Notes: generated by a model from the sequence alone, not told the origin. 64,000 nt of DNA from an uncultured Oscillospiraceae bacterium (GCA_910578255.1 CAJTQM010000008.1:1-64000), one strand, 5' to 3'; positions 1 through 8,130 are shown, numbered from the stretch's first letter. Made by a program: numbers and translations.

Positions 1-305
<305 letters not shown>

Positions 306-394
306 TCGTGAGGGTCCTTGCGAAAGTGCAAGAGGGAAGCGTAGTTTAAGTAAGCGATACATTGTTTAATTTTGAAGGTACCTGGAAAGAGTTT

Positions 395-470
<76 letters not shown>

Positions 471-503
471 AGAAGCGCCTTCTGAAGGGAAGGCGCTTGG
501 AAA

Positions 504-579
504 TGGCCCGTTGGTCAAGCGGTCAAGACACCGGCCTCTCACGCCGGTAACGCGGGTTCGATTCCCGCACGGGTCACCA
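504..579 (+). tRNA. tRNA-Glu (anticodon CTC)
   Basis: Acceptor TGGCCCG pairs with CGGGTCA. The anticodon stem CCGGC/GCCGG encloses the CTC anticodon. T-loop GTTCGATTC and an encoded CCA are present. It sits 33 nt after tRNA-Lys in the rRNA operon spacer. Confidence 0.95.
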
Positions 580-645
580 AGGCTGGACGCTGGCTTTACA
601 AGGTCAGGTTCACATATATTGTACGGTTTATGGCCGTGCGTTTTA

Positions 646-761
646 ACCGGTGCTTATTACGGTGAGGTCCCACCTGTTCCCATTCCGAACACAGTAGTTA
701 AGCTCATTCGTGCCGAAGATACTTGGCGGGTGACTGCCTGGAAAAATAGGTCGGTGCCGGT
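646..761 (+). rRNA. 5S ribosomal RNA
   Basis: About 116 nt with the typical CCCACCTGTTCCCATTCCGAA loop and CCGAAGATACTTGGCGGG region. The terminal ACCGG/CCGGT helix closes the molecule. It lies distal to 23S with two tRNAs in between. Confidence 0.93.
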
Positions 762-806
762 ACAGACAATATGGATGGTTCTTTTCAGAATCATCCATAT
801 ATCTAT

Positions 807-882
807 TCCTCAATAGCTCAGCTGGCAGAGCATGCGGCTGTTAACCGCAGGGTCGTAGGTTCGAGCCCTACTTGGGGAGCCA
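807..882 (+). tRNA. tRNA-Asn (anticodon GTT)
   Basis: TCCTCAA acceptor pairs with TTGGGGA, D-arm TAGCTCAGCTGGCAGAGCA, anticodon loop CTGTTAA (GTT), T-arm AGGTTCGAGCCCT, encoded CCA. It is the last gene of the rRNA operon, 45 nt after 5S. Confidence 0.95.
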
Positions 883-888
883 TTTCCT

Positions 889-931
889 GAAAAAGGAGCA
901 GGTGCAATTTTATCACCTGCTCCTTTTTCTT
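889..931 (+). terminator. rRNA operon terminator
   Basis: A GC-rich stem (GGAGCAGGTG with CACCTGCTCC) with a 9-nt loop is followed by TTTTTCTTT directly after tRNA-Asn. It is a classic intrinsic terminator. Confidence 0.9.
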
Positions 932-950
932 TGATTATGGATTTTGGGAA

Positions 951-987
951 AAAAGGACCGCCCTGCCTTACCAGGACGGTCCTTTTA
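951..987 (-). terminator. Terminator of the Cys/His-rich repeat gene
   Basis: Hairpin AAAAGGACCGCCCTG / CAGGACGGTCCTTTT with U-runs on both sides. It lies downstream of the - strand gene ending at 1066 and can also back up the rRNA operon terminator. Confidence 0.75.
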
Positions 988-1065
988 TAGTTGCTCTACG
1001 GCTTTCAACAAGGAAAACTCAGCAAAAATATGCTACTTTGCTGTGGGGGTTCAATGGGAAATCCG

Positions 1066-1575
1066 TCAGCCTCTGCCGTGATGATGGCCATGATGGCGGG
1101 AAGATGAAGCATCGCTAGAGCCATTATAGGACCTGTTTTCACGATGATAGCCGCAATAGGTATTGTCATCGTCGTGGAGATGGCGGCCAGAGACCGTGCA
1201 GTCCTCGTAAGGGCAAACAGCGACCGAACAGGAGCCGTCGCAAAAGCCTTTTTCGTGGGTATGCCCGCAGTAGGTAACGTCATAATGAAGGTGATGACCT
1301 GTGGCAGTGCAGTCCTCGTAAGGGCAAACAGCGACCGAACAGGAACCGTCGCAAAGCCCGTTTTCGTGGTCGTAGCCGCAGTAGATCCAGCCGCTGTGGA
1401 AATGACGGCTAGGGAGCGTGCAGTCCGCTTCCGCGCAGACGGTGACGCTGGTTTGTACACGCTGGACAGAGCCGTTATGCTGTCCGTGGCCATGGGCGAA
1501 GACAGGTACGGTCAGCGCCGTAGTCAGGATGGCACAGATCAGCCCGGCAGCCAGGACATTTCCCCTTTTTTTCAT
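1066..1575 (-). CDS. Secreted Cys/His-rich 37-residue-repeat protein
   Basis: A 169-aa protein of no family I can name. Residues 1-27 form a signal peptide ending VPVFA; no lipobox cysteine follows. Residues 46-82, 83-119 and 120-156 are three tandem 37-aa repeats of the form VCPYEDCTxxGxHxHxxxxYCG, then a CDGSC element in repeats 1 and 2. The tail is HHGHHHGRG. Regular Cys and His spacing suggests metal binding or disulfide cross-linking outside the cell (inference). Repeat 3 has lost the CDGSC cysteines. The start is supported by AAAGGAGT seven bases upstream. It is monocistronic, between the rRNA operon and a tRNA pair. A repetitive ORF exists on the opposite strand but lacks a signal peptide or ribosome site. 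Confidence 0.8.
   Translation of the reverse strand: MKKRGNVLAAGLICAILTTALTVPVFAHGHGQHNGSVQRVQTSVTVCAEADCTLPSRHFHSGWIYCGYDHENGLCDGSCSVAVCPYEDCTATGHHLHYDVTYCGHTHEKGFCDGSCSVAVCPYEDCTVSGRHLHDDDNTYCGYHRENRSYNGSSDASSSRHHGHHHGRG
1108..1440 (-). repeat. Three tandem 111-bp coding repeats
   Basis: The three 37-aa repeats of the gene at 1066-1575 are also visible in DNA. GTGCAGTCCTCGTAAGGGC occurs at 1196 and again at 1307, exactly 111 bp apart, and the following ~35 bp are nearly identical. The unit nearest the start codon is more diverged. High DNA identity implies recent unit duplication, so copy number may vary between strains. Confidence 0.85.
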
Positions 1576-1737
1576 AGGAAAAACACTCCTTTGAACGCCC
1601 CAAAGGGCAGAATTCTATTTTTTATTATACCATTTTATCCGATTGGCCGCAAGTGAGAACAGCGATTCCTTGGCTGGCATTTTGTAGGAAGGATTTTATA
1701 AAATCTTTTTTCGGCAAAGATTTCTTTGGAAGAAAGG

Positions 1738-1766
1738 TTGACAACCTTCGTTTCATCTGATAAAAT
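1738..1766 (+). promoter_or_regulatory. Sigma-A type promoter for tRNA(CAT)-tRNA-Trp
   Basis: TTGACA (1738-1743), 17-bp spacer, TAAAAT (1761-1766), about 37 bp before the tRNA. The intergenic stretch 1576-1737 is otherwise empty apart from the leader of the - strand gene. Confidence 0.75.
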
Positions 1767-1802
1767 TATATGCGTTGCAAAAAGGCAAATGAGTTTGATT
1801 AT

Positions 1803-1879
1803 GGGCCATTAGCTCAGTTGGTTAGAGCAACCGGCTCATAACCGGTCGGTCCCGGGTTCGAGTCCCTGATGGCCCACCA
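1803..1879 (+). tRNA. tRNA with CAT anticodon (elongator Met or Ile2)
   Basis: Perfect acceptor GGGCCAT/ATGGCCC, D-arm TAGCTCAGTTGGTTAGAGCA, anticodon stem ACCGG/CCGGT with loop CTCATAA, T-arm GGGTTCGAGTCCC, encoded CCA. The paired first position rules out initiator tRNA. Whether C34 is modified to lysidine (Ile2) cannot be told by eye. Confidence 0.93.
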
Positions 1880-1888
1880 TTTTTACAT

Positions 1889-1964
1889 AGGGGTATAGCT
1901 CAGTTGGTAGAGCAGCGGTCTCCAAAACCGCGTGCCGAGGGTTCAAGTCCTTCTGCCCCTGCCA
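1889..1964 (+). tRNA. tRNA-Trp (anticodon CCA)
   Basis: AGGGGTA pairs with TGCCCCT, anticodon stem GCGGT/ACCGC with loop CTCCAAA, T-arm GGGTTCAAGTCCT, encoded 3' GCCA. It follows the CAT tRNA by 9 nt in one transcription unit. Its 3' end is duplicated at 2217-2233. Confidence 0.95.
1944..1960 (+). repeat. Direct repeat, copy 1 (tRNA-Trp 3' end)
   Basis: Seventeen bases, CAAGTCCTTCTGCCCCT, covering the T-loop and acceptor strand of tRNA-Trp, recur identically at 2217-2233. A tRNA 3'-end duplication is the usual scar of site-specific integration. Confidence 0.7.
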
Positions 1965-1970
1965 CCAGGC

Positions 1971-2006
1971 AAGGCCTGGAGCCATTTCGCGCTCCGGGCC
2001 TTTTCC
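1971..2006 (+). terminator. tRNA unit terminator
   Basis: AAGGCCTGGAGC (1971-1982), 8-nt loop, GCTCCGGGCCTTTT (1991-2004). It is an intrinsic terminator just after tRNA-Trp. Confidence 0.8.
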
Positions 2007-2018
2007 TATACCCAAAAC

Positions 2019-2402
2019 AACTGCCCGCATCCGGGGCAGTTCCAAAGTGTTCATACGTGCCAAAAATGCACCTGCTGTTTACAGCGGGTGCATTTATTGT
2101 TTAAGGAAAAAGTTTTTGATCATTTAGGCACGCGGCGCGTGTCGAGGGGTGCGGGTCTTTGGTGGAGACCTCTCGAGCAAAGCGAGAGAAGCACCGACCG
2201 AGCCGACAGGCGAGAACAAGTCCTTCTGCCCCTTCGATTGATAACACATTTTACAACATCTGATTTCCGGTCCTGGAGAAAACAAATTGCAGATTACCAA
2301 AATGTAAGAATCACAGGGAAAATGTAAGCCAAGTCGATGGATGAAATTAGCCGCCTTTCTTATAATGGATTTAGAATCCAAAAGAAAAGAGGTTTTAGAC
2401 AA
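2019..2402 (+). other. Gene-free region with hairpins and tRNA-Trp scar
   Basis: No convincing gene is present before 2403. It holds a small hairpin (2019-2041, ACTGCCC/GGGCAGT), a second terminator-like hairpin (2064-2100, ATGCACC...GGTGCAT then TATTGTTT), a stretch with GAG-rich inverted repeats (2165-2190, TCTCG...CGAGA) and the duplicated tRNA-Trp 3' end at 2217-2233. Short ORFs on both strands here lack ribosome sites. Base composition falls after about 2240, towards the YxeA-like gene. Confidence 0.6.
2217..2233 (+). repeat. Direct repeat, copy 2 (orphan tRNA-Trp 3' end)
   Basis: Identical to 17 nt of the tRNA-Trp 3' end at 1944-1960 but not part of a tRNA cloverleaf. The two copies are 273 bp apart. 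It fits an att-site remnant of an element that has since been lost or reduced (inference). Confidence 0.65.
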
Positions 2403-2750
2403 ATGAAAGCGAAAAGTTTTGTTGCCATCGGTTTGATTTTTTGTTTTATCTGCGGCGCAATAGGTCTTTTATACCGCTTGCAGGATTACGACGCGTATTA
2501 TTACACGCAGATAGACAACAGCAAGGTGAAAAAACTGCCGGCAAACAGCGATATGCCCTACGAATATTCCCTGGATTGCTACGGCAAAAACGGCAAAAGA
2601 AAAAAGCTGACCTTTAAAACCTACCGGATCCTTCGGGAGGACGCATATCTTCTTTTGGAGGTCAGGGCCTTTGGGGTGTACCGGTGGGAGGAGGTCCAGC
2701 CCGGCGATCTGCCGCCAAAGGTGCGGGATCAATATCGGGCCGCCGGTTAA
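2403..2750 (+). CDS. YxeA-like (DUF1093) membrane-anchored/secreted protein
   Basis: 115 aa. Residues 4-23 are one hydrophobic segment acting as signal anchor or uncleaved signal. The outside part has the YxeA-type order: a DYYT-like YYYTQID near 34-40, Y-x-Y-x-L-x-CYGKNGK (~54-65), then LxFKTYRxLREDAYLxLEVR and a VYRWEEVQPGDLPPKV end. YxeA proteins are small exported Firmicute proteins of unknown function. The start at 2403 has AAGAGG ten bases upstream. The longer in-frame start at 2337 has no ribosome site. It has no operon partner; the cobalamin promoter begins 28 bp after the stop. Confidence 0.8.
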   Translation: MKAKSFVAIGLIFCFICGAIGLLYRLQDYDAYYYTQIDNSKVKKLPANSDMPYEYSLDCYGKNGKRKKLTFKTYRILREDAYLLLEVRAFGVYRWEEVQPGDLPPKVRDQYRAAG

Positions 2751-2778
2751 GATCCGGCAGAAATTTTGGCGATATGGG

Positions 2779-2806
2779 TTGACAAAAAATCCATTCGCGG
2801 TATAAT
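2779..2806 (+). promoter_or_regulatory. Promoter of the cobalamin operon
   Basis: TTGACA (2779-2784), 16-bp spacer, perfect TATAAT (2801-2806). Transcription would start near 2813, right before the riboswitch. Confidence 0.85.
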
Positions 2807-2825
2807 GCGTATAGAATTTCATCGT

Positions 2826-3018
2826 TTCAAGTGCCCGCAAGGTTGTATGGACCCTGGGGGAGAATAGTGAACCGGGTGCGAATCCCGGGCGGTACCGCCA
2901 CTGTATGCGCAGGGACCGAAACTCGTTGACGAAAGTCAGTCACTGGGAAACCGGGAAGGCAGAGTTTGGGTCGAGAAGAGGAAAGTTCTTTCTTCTGCGT
3001 AAGCCAGGAGACCTGCTT
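2826..3018 (+). promoter_or_regulatory. Cobalamin riboswitch
   Basis: The conserved B12-box blocks are present in order: GGTGCGAATCCCGGGCGGT, then ACCGCCACTGTATGCGC, then AGTCAGTCACTGGGAAACC, and finally AAGCCAGGAGACCTGC near 3001-3016. It lies between a strong promoter and a large terminator. The RNA should bind a cobalamin and switch the downstream 18-gene run off when vitamin is plentiful (known behaviour of the class). The exact ends are approximate. Confidence 0.93.
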
Positions 3019-3080
3019 GAAATCGTTTGACTCCTGTCCACGGGATTACTTGGAAGGGAGTTTGTTCTTTTGTTGCGGGA

Positions 3081-3124
3081 AACCGGCCGCGGCAGCGAAA
3101 AGCTGCTGCGGCCGGTTTTTGTTT
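3081..3124 (+). terminator. Riboswitch-controlled attenuator terminator
   Basis: A 14-bp GC-rich stem (ACCGGCCGCGGCAGC with GCTGCTGCGGCCGGT) runs straight into TTTTTGTTT, 60-100 nt after the aptamer and 25 nt before the first start codon. It is the expected expression platform, so control is transcriptional. Confidence 0.9.
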
Positions 3125-3149
3125 ATACCCAAAGAAGGGGGGAAGACAG

Positions 3150-4157
3150 ATGGACACAAAAAAAGCCACGAAAAGCAGAAGCTGCGGCAAAAAAATGCTG
3201 GCGATCCTGTTTTTGGCCGCCGCCTGCGCCGTTTCAACCCTGGTGAGCCTTTGTGTGGGAACGGTTTCGTATTCTTTTGGCGAGTCACTGCGGGCGCTGG
3301 TCGACCCCGATTCTGCGGCGCGGCTGATTGTCTGGAATGTGCGGTTGCCGCGGATTTTGTGCGGCGGTATGGTGGGTGTCTGCCTGTCGCTGGCCGGATG
3401 CATCCTTCAAGGGGTGATGCGCAACCATCTGGCCTCTCCTTCGACAATCGGCGTGACCAGCGGCGCCAGCTTTATGGGTTATTTAACGCTGGTCGCCTTT
3501 CCCCAGTATGCCCGGCTTTTGCCGGCGGCGGCCATTTTCGGCTCTTTCGCGACGACTTTGCTCATCTATTTTCTGGCGTACGAAAAAGGCGTCAGCCCAG
3601 TGAAAATGATCCTTTCCGGTATGGCGGTATCCGCCGTGTTCGGCGCCTGCAACGACCTGATCCGGACCTTTTTCTCCGACCATCTGGCCAACGCCGCAAG
3701 CTTTTTGGTCGGCACCTTAAATGGCTGTGTATGGAGCAATTTTTCCATGATCCTCCCCTATATGGCGGCGGGGATTTTCGTCTGCTTTTTCCTGCCTGCC
3801 AAAATGAACCTTTTGATGCTGGGGGACGAGATGGCAAATTCTCTGGGGCTTCGAACCGAACGGTTTCGGCTGTTTTTAATCGCCGCGGCGTCCTTGCTGT
3901 CCGGCGCTTCGGTGGCGGTGGCGGGCCTTATCAGCTTTGTGGGGCTGATCGTTCCCCATATTGCCCGGCTGATCGTCGGATCCGACTACCGTTTTTTATT
4001 CCCCGCTTCGATTTTTTTGGGATACGCGCTGGTCGTTCTTTGCGATACGGTGGGGCGGGTGATTCTTCCGGTGGGGAATCTTTCGGTCAGCATTGTGCTT
4101 TCCTTTATCGGCGCGCCCTTCTTTTTGTATCTGCTTCGCAAAAAAGACGCGGCCTGA
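3150..4157 (+). CDS. Corrinoid ABC importer, FecCD/BtuC-type permease
   Basis: 335 aa, polytopic, about 9-10 membrane segments in the FecCD/BtuC pattern. Family hallmarks are visible: RLPRILCGGMVGVCLSLAG near the start, LASPSTIGVTSGASF, and VAGLISFVGLIVPHIAR near the end. It forms the channel for a vitamin B12 or other corrinoid. Specificity is inferred from the riboswitch and the cobalamin genes; FecCD proteins also carry haem and siderophores. ATG 3150 has AAGGGGG eight bases before it. An in-frame ATG at 3027 would put the start inside the attenuator, so it was rejected. It is the first gene of the operon, 18 bp before the ATPase. Confidence 0.92.
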   Translation: MDTKKATKSRSCGKKMLAILFLAAACAVSTLVSLCVGTVSYSFGESLRALVDPDSAARLIVWNVRLPRILCGGMVGVCLSLAGCILQGVMRNHLASPSTIGVTSGASFMGYLTLVAFPQYARLLPAAAIFGSFATTLLIYFLAYEKGVSPVKMILSGMAVSAVFGACNDLIRTFFSDHLANAASFLVGTLNGCVWSNFSMILPYMAAGIFVCFFLPAKMNLLMLGDEMANSLGLRTERFRLFLIAAASLLSGASVAVAGLISFVGLIVPHIARLIVGSDYRFLFPASIFLGYALVVLCDTVGRVILPVGNLSVSIVLSFIGAPFFLYLLRKKDAA

Positions 4158-4175
4158 GAGAAAGGGGGACCCGGT

Positions 4176-4991
4176 ATGTATTTTGGATTTCAGGACATTT
4201 CCATTGCCTACGGCGGCCGAACAGTTTTAGAGCGGGTCAATCTCCCTTTTGAAAAGGGGAAGATCACCGCCATCATCGGACCCAACGGGTGCGGAAAAAG
4301 CAGCCTTTTGAAAACGGTATCCAGGGTGGTTTCGCCGGTGTCGGGGCAGGTGATTTTTGAGGACAGGCCCATCGAGGACTATCCGCCCAGGGAGTTGGCA
4401 AAAAAAATTGCCTATCTGCCCCAGGTCCACACCTCGCCTGCGGATATCGATATCCGCACCCTGGTCTCTTACGGGCGCTACCCCTATAAGCGGTTCGGCG
4501 CCGGTCTGACGGCGGAGGATCGGCAGATTGTGGATGAGGCGCTGGAATTGACCGGCTTGGGGCAGATGGGCGGCCGCCTTTTAAACAACCTCTCCGGCGG
4601 CGAAAAACAAAGGGCCTGGATTGCCATGACCATCTGCCAGCAGCCGAAGATCCTTTTGCTGGACGAGCCGATCACCTATCTGGATGTGGGCTATCAGGTG
4701 GAGGTGCTGGAATTGATCCGAAAGCTGGGGGAGCAGCTGAAAATCACCATTGGAATGGTGCTGCACGACATGAATTTTACCGCCCGTTACGCCCACCGGA
4801 TTTATGTGTTGAAAGACCGCAGGGTCTGCGGCTGTGGAAAGCCCGATGAAATCATCCGACAGGAAGTTATGGAGCGGGTTTTCGGCATAGGCGCACAAAT
4901 TCATACCGACGAAAAAAATGGGTGCCCCTTTCTGATTCCGGAAAAGCTTTGCAAAGCGTCAAAAGGGGAATCATCCCATTCTTTTTTATAA
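4176..4991 (+). CDS. Corrinoid ABC importer, ATP-binding subunit
   Basis: 271 aa, FecE/BtuD-type ATPase. Walker A GPNGCGKSS (~34-42), Q-loop LPQV, signature LSGGEKQR, Walker B LLLDEPITYLD and H-loop VLHDMN are all intact. It powers the FecCD permease encoded just upstream. AAAGGGGG precedes the ATG. A ~45-residue C-terminal extension after the ATPase core ends in a Ser/His-rich stretch. It is co-transcribed with its neighbours under the cobalamin riboswitch. Confidence 0.93.
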   Translation: MYFGFQDISIAYGGRTVLERVNLPFEKGKITAIIGPNGCGKSSLLKTVSRVVSPVSGQVIFEDRPIEDYPPRELAKKIAYLPQVHTSPADIDIRTLVSYGRYPYKRFGAGLTAEDRQIVDEALELTGLGQMGGRLLNNLSGGEKQRAWIAMTICQQPKILLLDEPITYLDVGYQVEVLELIRKLGEQLKITIGMVLHDMNFTARYAHRIYVLKDRRVCGCGKPDEIIRQEVMERVFGIGAQIHTDEKNGCPFLIPEKLCKASKGESSHSFL

Positions 4992-5019
4992 AAGCTTTTA
5001 GAAATGAGGTAGATCCATC

Positions 5020-6138
5020 GTGAAAAAGATTTTGACATTCTTTTTGACATTGTCTATGTTGCTGGCCCTTGCCGCCTGCGGCGGCACATCTCCTTCTGGC
5101 CAGAAGAGCGTCTCCAGTCTGCCGGAGGCTTCCTCTCAGGCGCCTGAATCTTCCGGCGCTGCGGCCGATTCTAAACAGAAGGTCGACAACGAAACCGCAG
5201 AGTACTATCTGCAAAAGGCCGACGAGGTGGTCGTGACCGATACGCAGGTGACCTTTACCGACGATACCGGCAGAGGAGAACTTTCGGTCGACAAAAATCC
5301 TAAGAAGGTGGCGGTTTTGTACGGGAGTTTGGCCTGCCTTTGGTATGAGGCGGGCGGCCAGGTACAGTCGGCCATTGGCGGAAAAAGCGCCGTCACCCTG
5401 TACAAAGAGCAGATCGGCCGCGACATCACCCAGGACGAAGGGGTGGCCGTTGTTTCGGAAAGTTCCTCCGGTACCAACTGGGATGTGGAAACCATTCTGG
5501 CCCAAGAGCCGGATTTGATTATCTGCTCTGTGGGCATGAAGGGCTTTGAAACCATCAGCGGACCCGCCGAGGCGGCCAATATTCCGGTTATCGGCATCGA
5601 CTACGACGCGGTGCAGGACTATTTAAAGTGGTTTAAGGTTTTTTGTAACCTCAACGGCCAGCCGCAGCTGTGGGACGCTGTAGCGGATAAGACGGCGCAG
5701 GGGGTCATCGACGTCGTTTCCCGTGTTCCCGAAGAGGGGCAAGCGCCTCGGGCAATCATCCTGGTCCTGTCCTCCGACGTGTTGAAAGCCTATACCGGTG
5801 CTTCTCAGCCCGGTGTGATTCTCAAGGAACTGGGCGGCGTGAACCTGGCAGATCCGGACAATACCCAAACCGCCGCCAGCGTTGAAATCAGCATGGAGGA
5901 TCTTTATGCGCTGGCTCCGGACCTGATTTTCCTCTCCGAGTTTGGAGACACCAATCTGGATACGCTCAAGGAACTTTACGGAGAGGATCCGGTTTGGAAC
6001 AGTCTGGACGCGGTGAAGGAAAACAAGCTGTTCTCGCTGGAAAAAGCGCTGTTCCACAACAAGGCGAATCAGAAATACGACCAATCCTACCGGACCATGG
6101 CGCAGCTTTTGTATCCCGATACGGATTTTGCAGGGTGA
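5020..6138 (+). CDS. Corrinoid ABC importer, substrate-binding lipoprotein
   Basis: 372 aa with an N-terminal signal and lipobox LALAAC (Cys20), then a Ser/Pro/Ala-rich linker. The rest is a TroA/BtuF-like periplasmic-binding fold, with PKKVAVLYGS at the start of lobe 1, EPDLIICSVG, and lobe 2 with ALAPDLIFLSEFG. It captures substrate outside the membrane for the two preceding subunits. The start is GTG with GAGGT upstream; no in-frame ATG precedes the signal sequence. The permease-ATPase-binding-protein order under a B12 riboswitch argues for corrinoid, but the ligand pocket cannot be judged from sequence. Confidence 0.9.
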   Translation: MKKILTFFLTLSMLLALAACGGTSPSGQKSVSSLPEASSQAPESSGAAADSKQKVDNETAEYYLQKADEVVVTDTQVTFTDDTGRGELSVDKNPKKVAVLYGSLACLWYEAGGQVQSAIGGKSAVTLYKEQIGRDITQDEGVAVVSESSSGTNWDVETILAQEPDLIICSVGMKGFETISGPAEAANIPVIGIDYDAVQDYLKWFKVFCNLNGQPQLWDAVADKTAQGVIDVVSRVPEEGQAPRAIILVLSSDVLKAYTGASQPGVILKELGGVNLADPDNTQTAASVEISMEDLYALAPDLIFLSEFGDTNLDTLKELYGEDPVWNSLDAVKENKLFSLEKALFHNKANQKYDQSYRTMAQLLYPDTDFAG

Positions 6139-6143
6139 GACGG

Positions 6144-7502
6144 ATGAGCGAGCAAATTCCCCGCGTTTTGCTGGCGGGGTCCAACAGCGGCTGCGGCAAG
6201 ACCACCGTCACCTGCGCGGTCCTGGGGGGACTTGCCGGACGCGGCTTGCGGGTGGGGGCGTTCAAATGCGGCCCGGATTACATCGACACCATGTTTCACA
6301 GCCGGATCACCGGCCTGCCCAGCACCAATCTGGACCGCTTTTTCTTTGATGAAAACACCGTGAATTTTCTTCTGGCCCGCAGCGGGTCCGGATGTGATCT
6401 TTCGGTGATCGAAGGGGTCATGGGCTATTACGATGGCCTTGGTCCGGGAAAAACGGCGGCCAGCACCTATGAGGTGGCCAGATCGACCCGGACCCCGGTG
6501 ATTTTGGTGGTAAACGCCAAAGGCGCCTCTTTATCGGCGTTGGCCGTGCTCCACGGTTTTTCCTCCTTCTGCCCGGACAGCGGCATCCGGGGGGTGCTTT
6601 TTAATCAATGCGCCGACGCTGCCTACCCGGCTCTGGCTCAGGCGGTCTTAGAGCGGTTCGAGGGCAGAATCCGCCCGCTGGGGTATCTGCCCCGGATGAA
6701 GGACTGCGCGTTGGAAAGCCGCCGTCTGGGGCTGGTGACGGCGGATCAGGTGAAGGGGCTGGAGGAAAAGCTGGAGGCGTTGGCAAAACAGGCCCAGAGC
6801 ACTGTCGATCTGGACGGACTTATTTCCCTGGCGGCGCAGGCCCCACCGGTGCAGTATGCGCCGATTCATCTGCCCCAATATCCGCCGGTGCGAATCGCCG
6901 TGGCCAAGGATGCGGCCTTTTGCTTTTACTATGAGGACAATCTGCGGGCGCTTCGGGAAATGGGTGCGCAGCTGATCTTGTTCAGTCCCCTTTCGGACAC
7001 GGATTTGCCGCCGAATATCCAGGGCCTTTACCTGGGCGGCGGCTATCCGGAACTTTACGCCCGGCCATTAAGCGAAAACAGCCGGATGCGAAGCGCGGTC
7101 CGCGCCGCCTTAGAAAAAGGGCTGCCCTGCATTGCCGAATGCGGCGGATTTATGTATCTGACCGAACGCATCGGCGGCTTTCCCATGGTGGGGGCCCTGC
7201 CCGGCGGCTGTTTTGACACGGGAAAGCTGGTGCGCTTTGGTTATGTGAGCCTAAAGGCCAAGGTGAATAACCTTTTGTGCCGGGCGGGGGAGGAGATTCG
7301 GGGCCATGAGTTTCATTACTGGGACGCCGAAGAGCCGGGCGGCGATTTTACCGCCGTCAAGCCGTCGGGCAAAAGCTGGGACTGTGTCACAGCCACCCAA
7401 ACGCTTTACGCGGGGTATCCCCACCTTCCTTTTTACGCGAACCCATCTTTTGCCCAAAACTTTTACAAAGCCTGCTTAAAGGAGGGCGCAAAACATGTCT
7501 GA
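6144..7502 (+). CDS. cbiA: Cobyrinic acid a,c-diamide synthase
   Basis: 452 aa. The N-terminal P-loop GSNSGCGKTT (12-21) and DxxxLAxS-type dethiobiotin-synthetase-like ATPase half are followed by a class I glutamine amidotransferase half with the nucleophile loop IAECGGFMYL and the late EFHYWD motif. It amidates carboxylates a and c of cob(II)yrinic acid using glutamine and ATP. The start ATG 6144 lies 5 bp after the binding-protein stop; an in-frame ATG at 5994 lies inside the preceding gene. It overlaps cbiC by 8 bp, indicating translational coupling. Confidence 0.95.
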   Translation: MSEQIPRVLLAGSNSGCGKTTVTCAVLGGLAGRGLRVGAFKCGPDYIDTMFHSRITGLPSTNLDRFFFDENTVNFLLARSGSGCDLSVIEGVMGYYDGLGPGKTAASTYEVARSTRTPVILVVNAKGASLSALAVLHGFSSFCPDSGIRGVLFNQCADAAYPALAQAVLERFEGRIRPLGYLPRMKDCALESRRLGLVTADQVKGLEEKLEALAKQAQSTVDLDGLISLAAQAPPVQYAPIHLPQYPPVRIAVAKDAAFCFYYEDNLRALREMGAQLILFSPLSDTDLPPNIQGLYLGGGYPELYARPLSENSRMRSAVRAALEKGLPCIAECGGFMYLTERIGGFPMVGALPGGCFDTGKLVRFGYVSLKAKVNNLLCRAGEEIRGHEFHYWDAEEPGGDFTAVKPSGKSWDCVTATQTLYAGYPHLPFYANPSFAQNFYKACLKEGAKHV

Positions 7503-8118
7503 TTTTTTGCAGCCGCAGCAGATCGAAGAGCAAAGCTTTGCGATCATCACCGAACTTTTGGGGGATCGCGTTTTCCCGCCGGATGAAGAGCCGGTGATCA
7601 AGCGGGTAATTCACACCACTGCCGACTTTGACTACGCAGAAAATCTCACCTTTTCACCGGACGCGGTGGAAAAAGGGGTCGAGGCGCTGAGAAGCGGCTG
7701 CCATATCGTCACCGATACGAGCATGGCGATGGCCGGCATCAACAAAACGGCCCTGGGCCGGCTGGGCGGCCGGGTCCATTGCTTTATCGCCGACCCGGAT
7801 GTGGCGGCCGAGGCCAGGACCCGGGGGATGACCCGTTCGGCGGTGAGCATGGAAAAGGCGGCGGCGCTGGATTGTCCCTGCATTTTTGCCATCGGCAACG
7901 CGCCCACCGCCTTAATGGCGCTGGACAGGCTGATTAAGGCGGGACGGGTAAAGCCCGCCTTGGTCATCGGCGTTCCGGTGGGGTTTGTCAACGTTGTGGA
8001 AAGCAAAGAGCGCATAATAAAAAGCGGCGTTCCCCATATTGTGGCCCGGGGACGAAAAGGCGGCAGCAATGTGGCCGCCGCTATCTGCAACGCGCTTATT
8101 TATGAAATCGGCCGCTGA
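7495..8118 (+). CDS. cbiC: Cobalt-precorrin-8 methylmutase
   Basis: 207 aa, usual family length. It has the catalytic-histidine region RVIHTTADFDY (about 41-51), the DTSMAMAGI segment and the GNAPTAL and GVPVGFVNVVESKE motifs. It moves the C11 methyl group to C12, giving cobyrinic acid. AAGGAGG ends nine bases before the ATG, within the end of cbiA. Confidence 0.96.
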   Translation: MSDFLQPQQIEEQSFAIITELLGDRVFPPDEEPVIKRVIHTTADFDYAENLTFSPDAVEKGVEALRSGCHIVTDTSMAMAGINKTALGRLGGRVHCFIADPDVAAEARTRGMTRSAVSMEKAAALDCPCIFAIGNAPTALMALDRLIKAGRVKPALVIGVPVGFVNVVESKERIIKSGVPHIVARGRKGGSNVAAAICNALIYEIGR

Positions 8119-8130
8119 CAGGATGGAAAA

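Noticed and set aside
1108..1440. CRISPR-like array
   Set aside because: The 111-bp repeats have no short repeat/variable spacer pattern and encode protein repeats in frame.
1144..1656. 170-residue + strand ORF opposite the Cys/His repeat gene
   Set aside because: It lacks a ribosome site and signal peptide; its repeats are the complement of the real 37-aa repeats.
3027..3149. Upstream in-frame start for the FecCD permease
   Set aside because: It would begin at the end of the riboswitch and read through the attenuator stem; ATG 3150 has a proper ribosome site.
2966..4252. 428-residue + strand ORF
   Set aside because: It starts inside the cobalamin riboswitch and has Arg/Gly/Pro-rich out-of-frame composition; the real gene is the FecCD permease in another frame.
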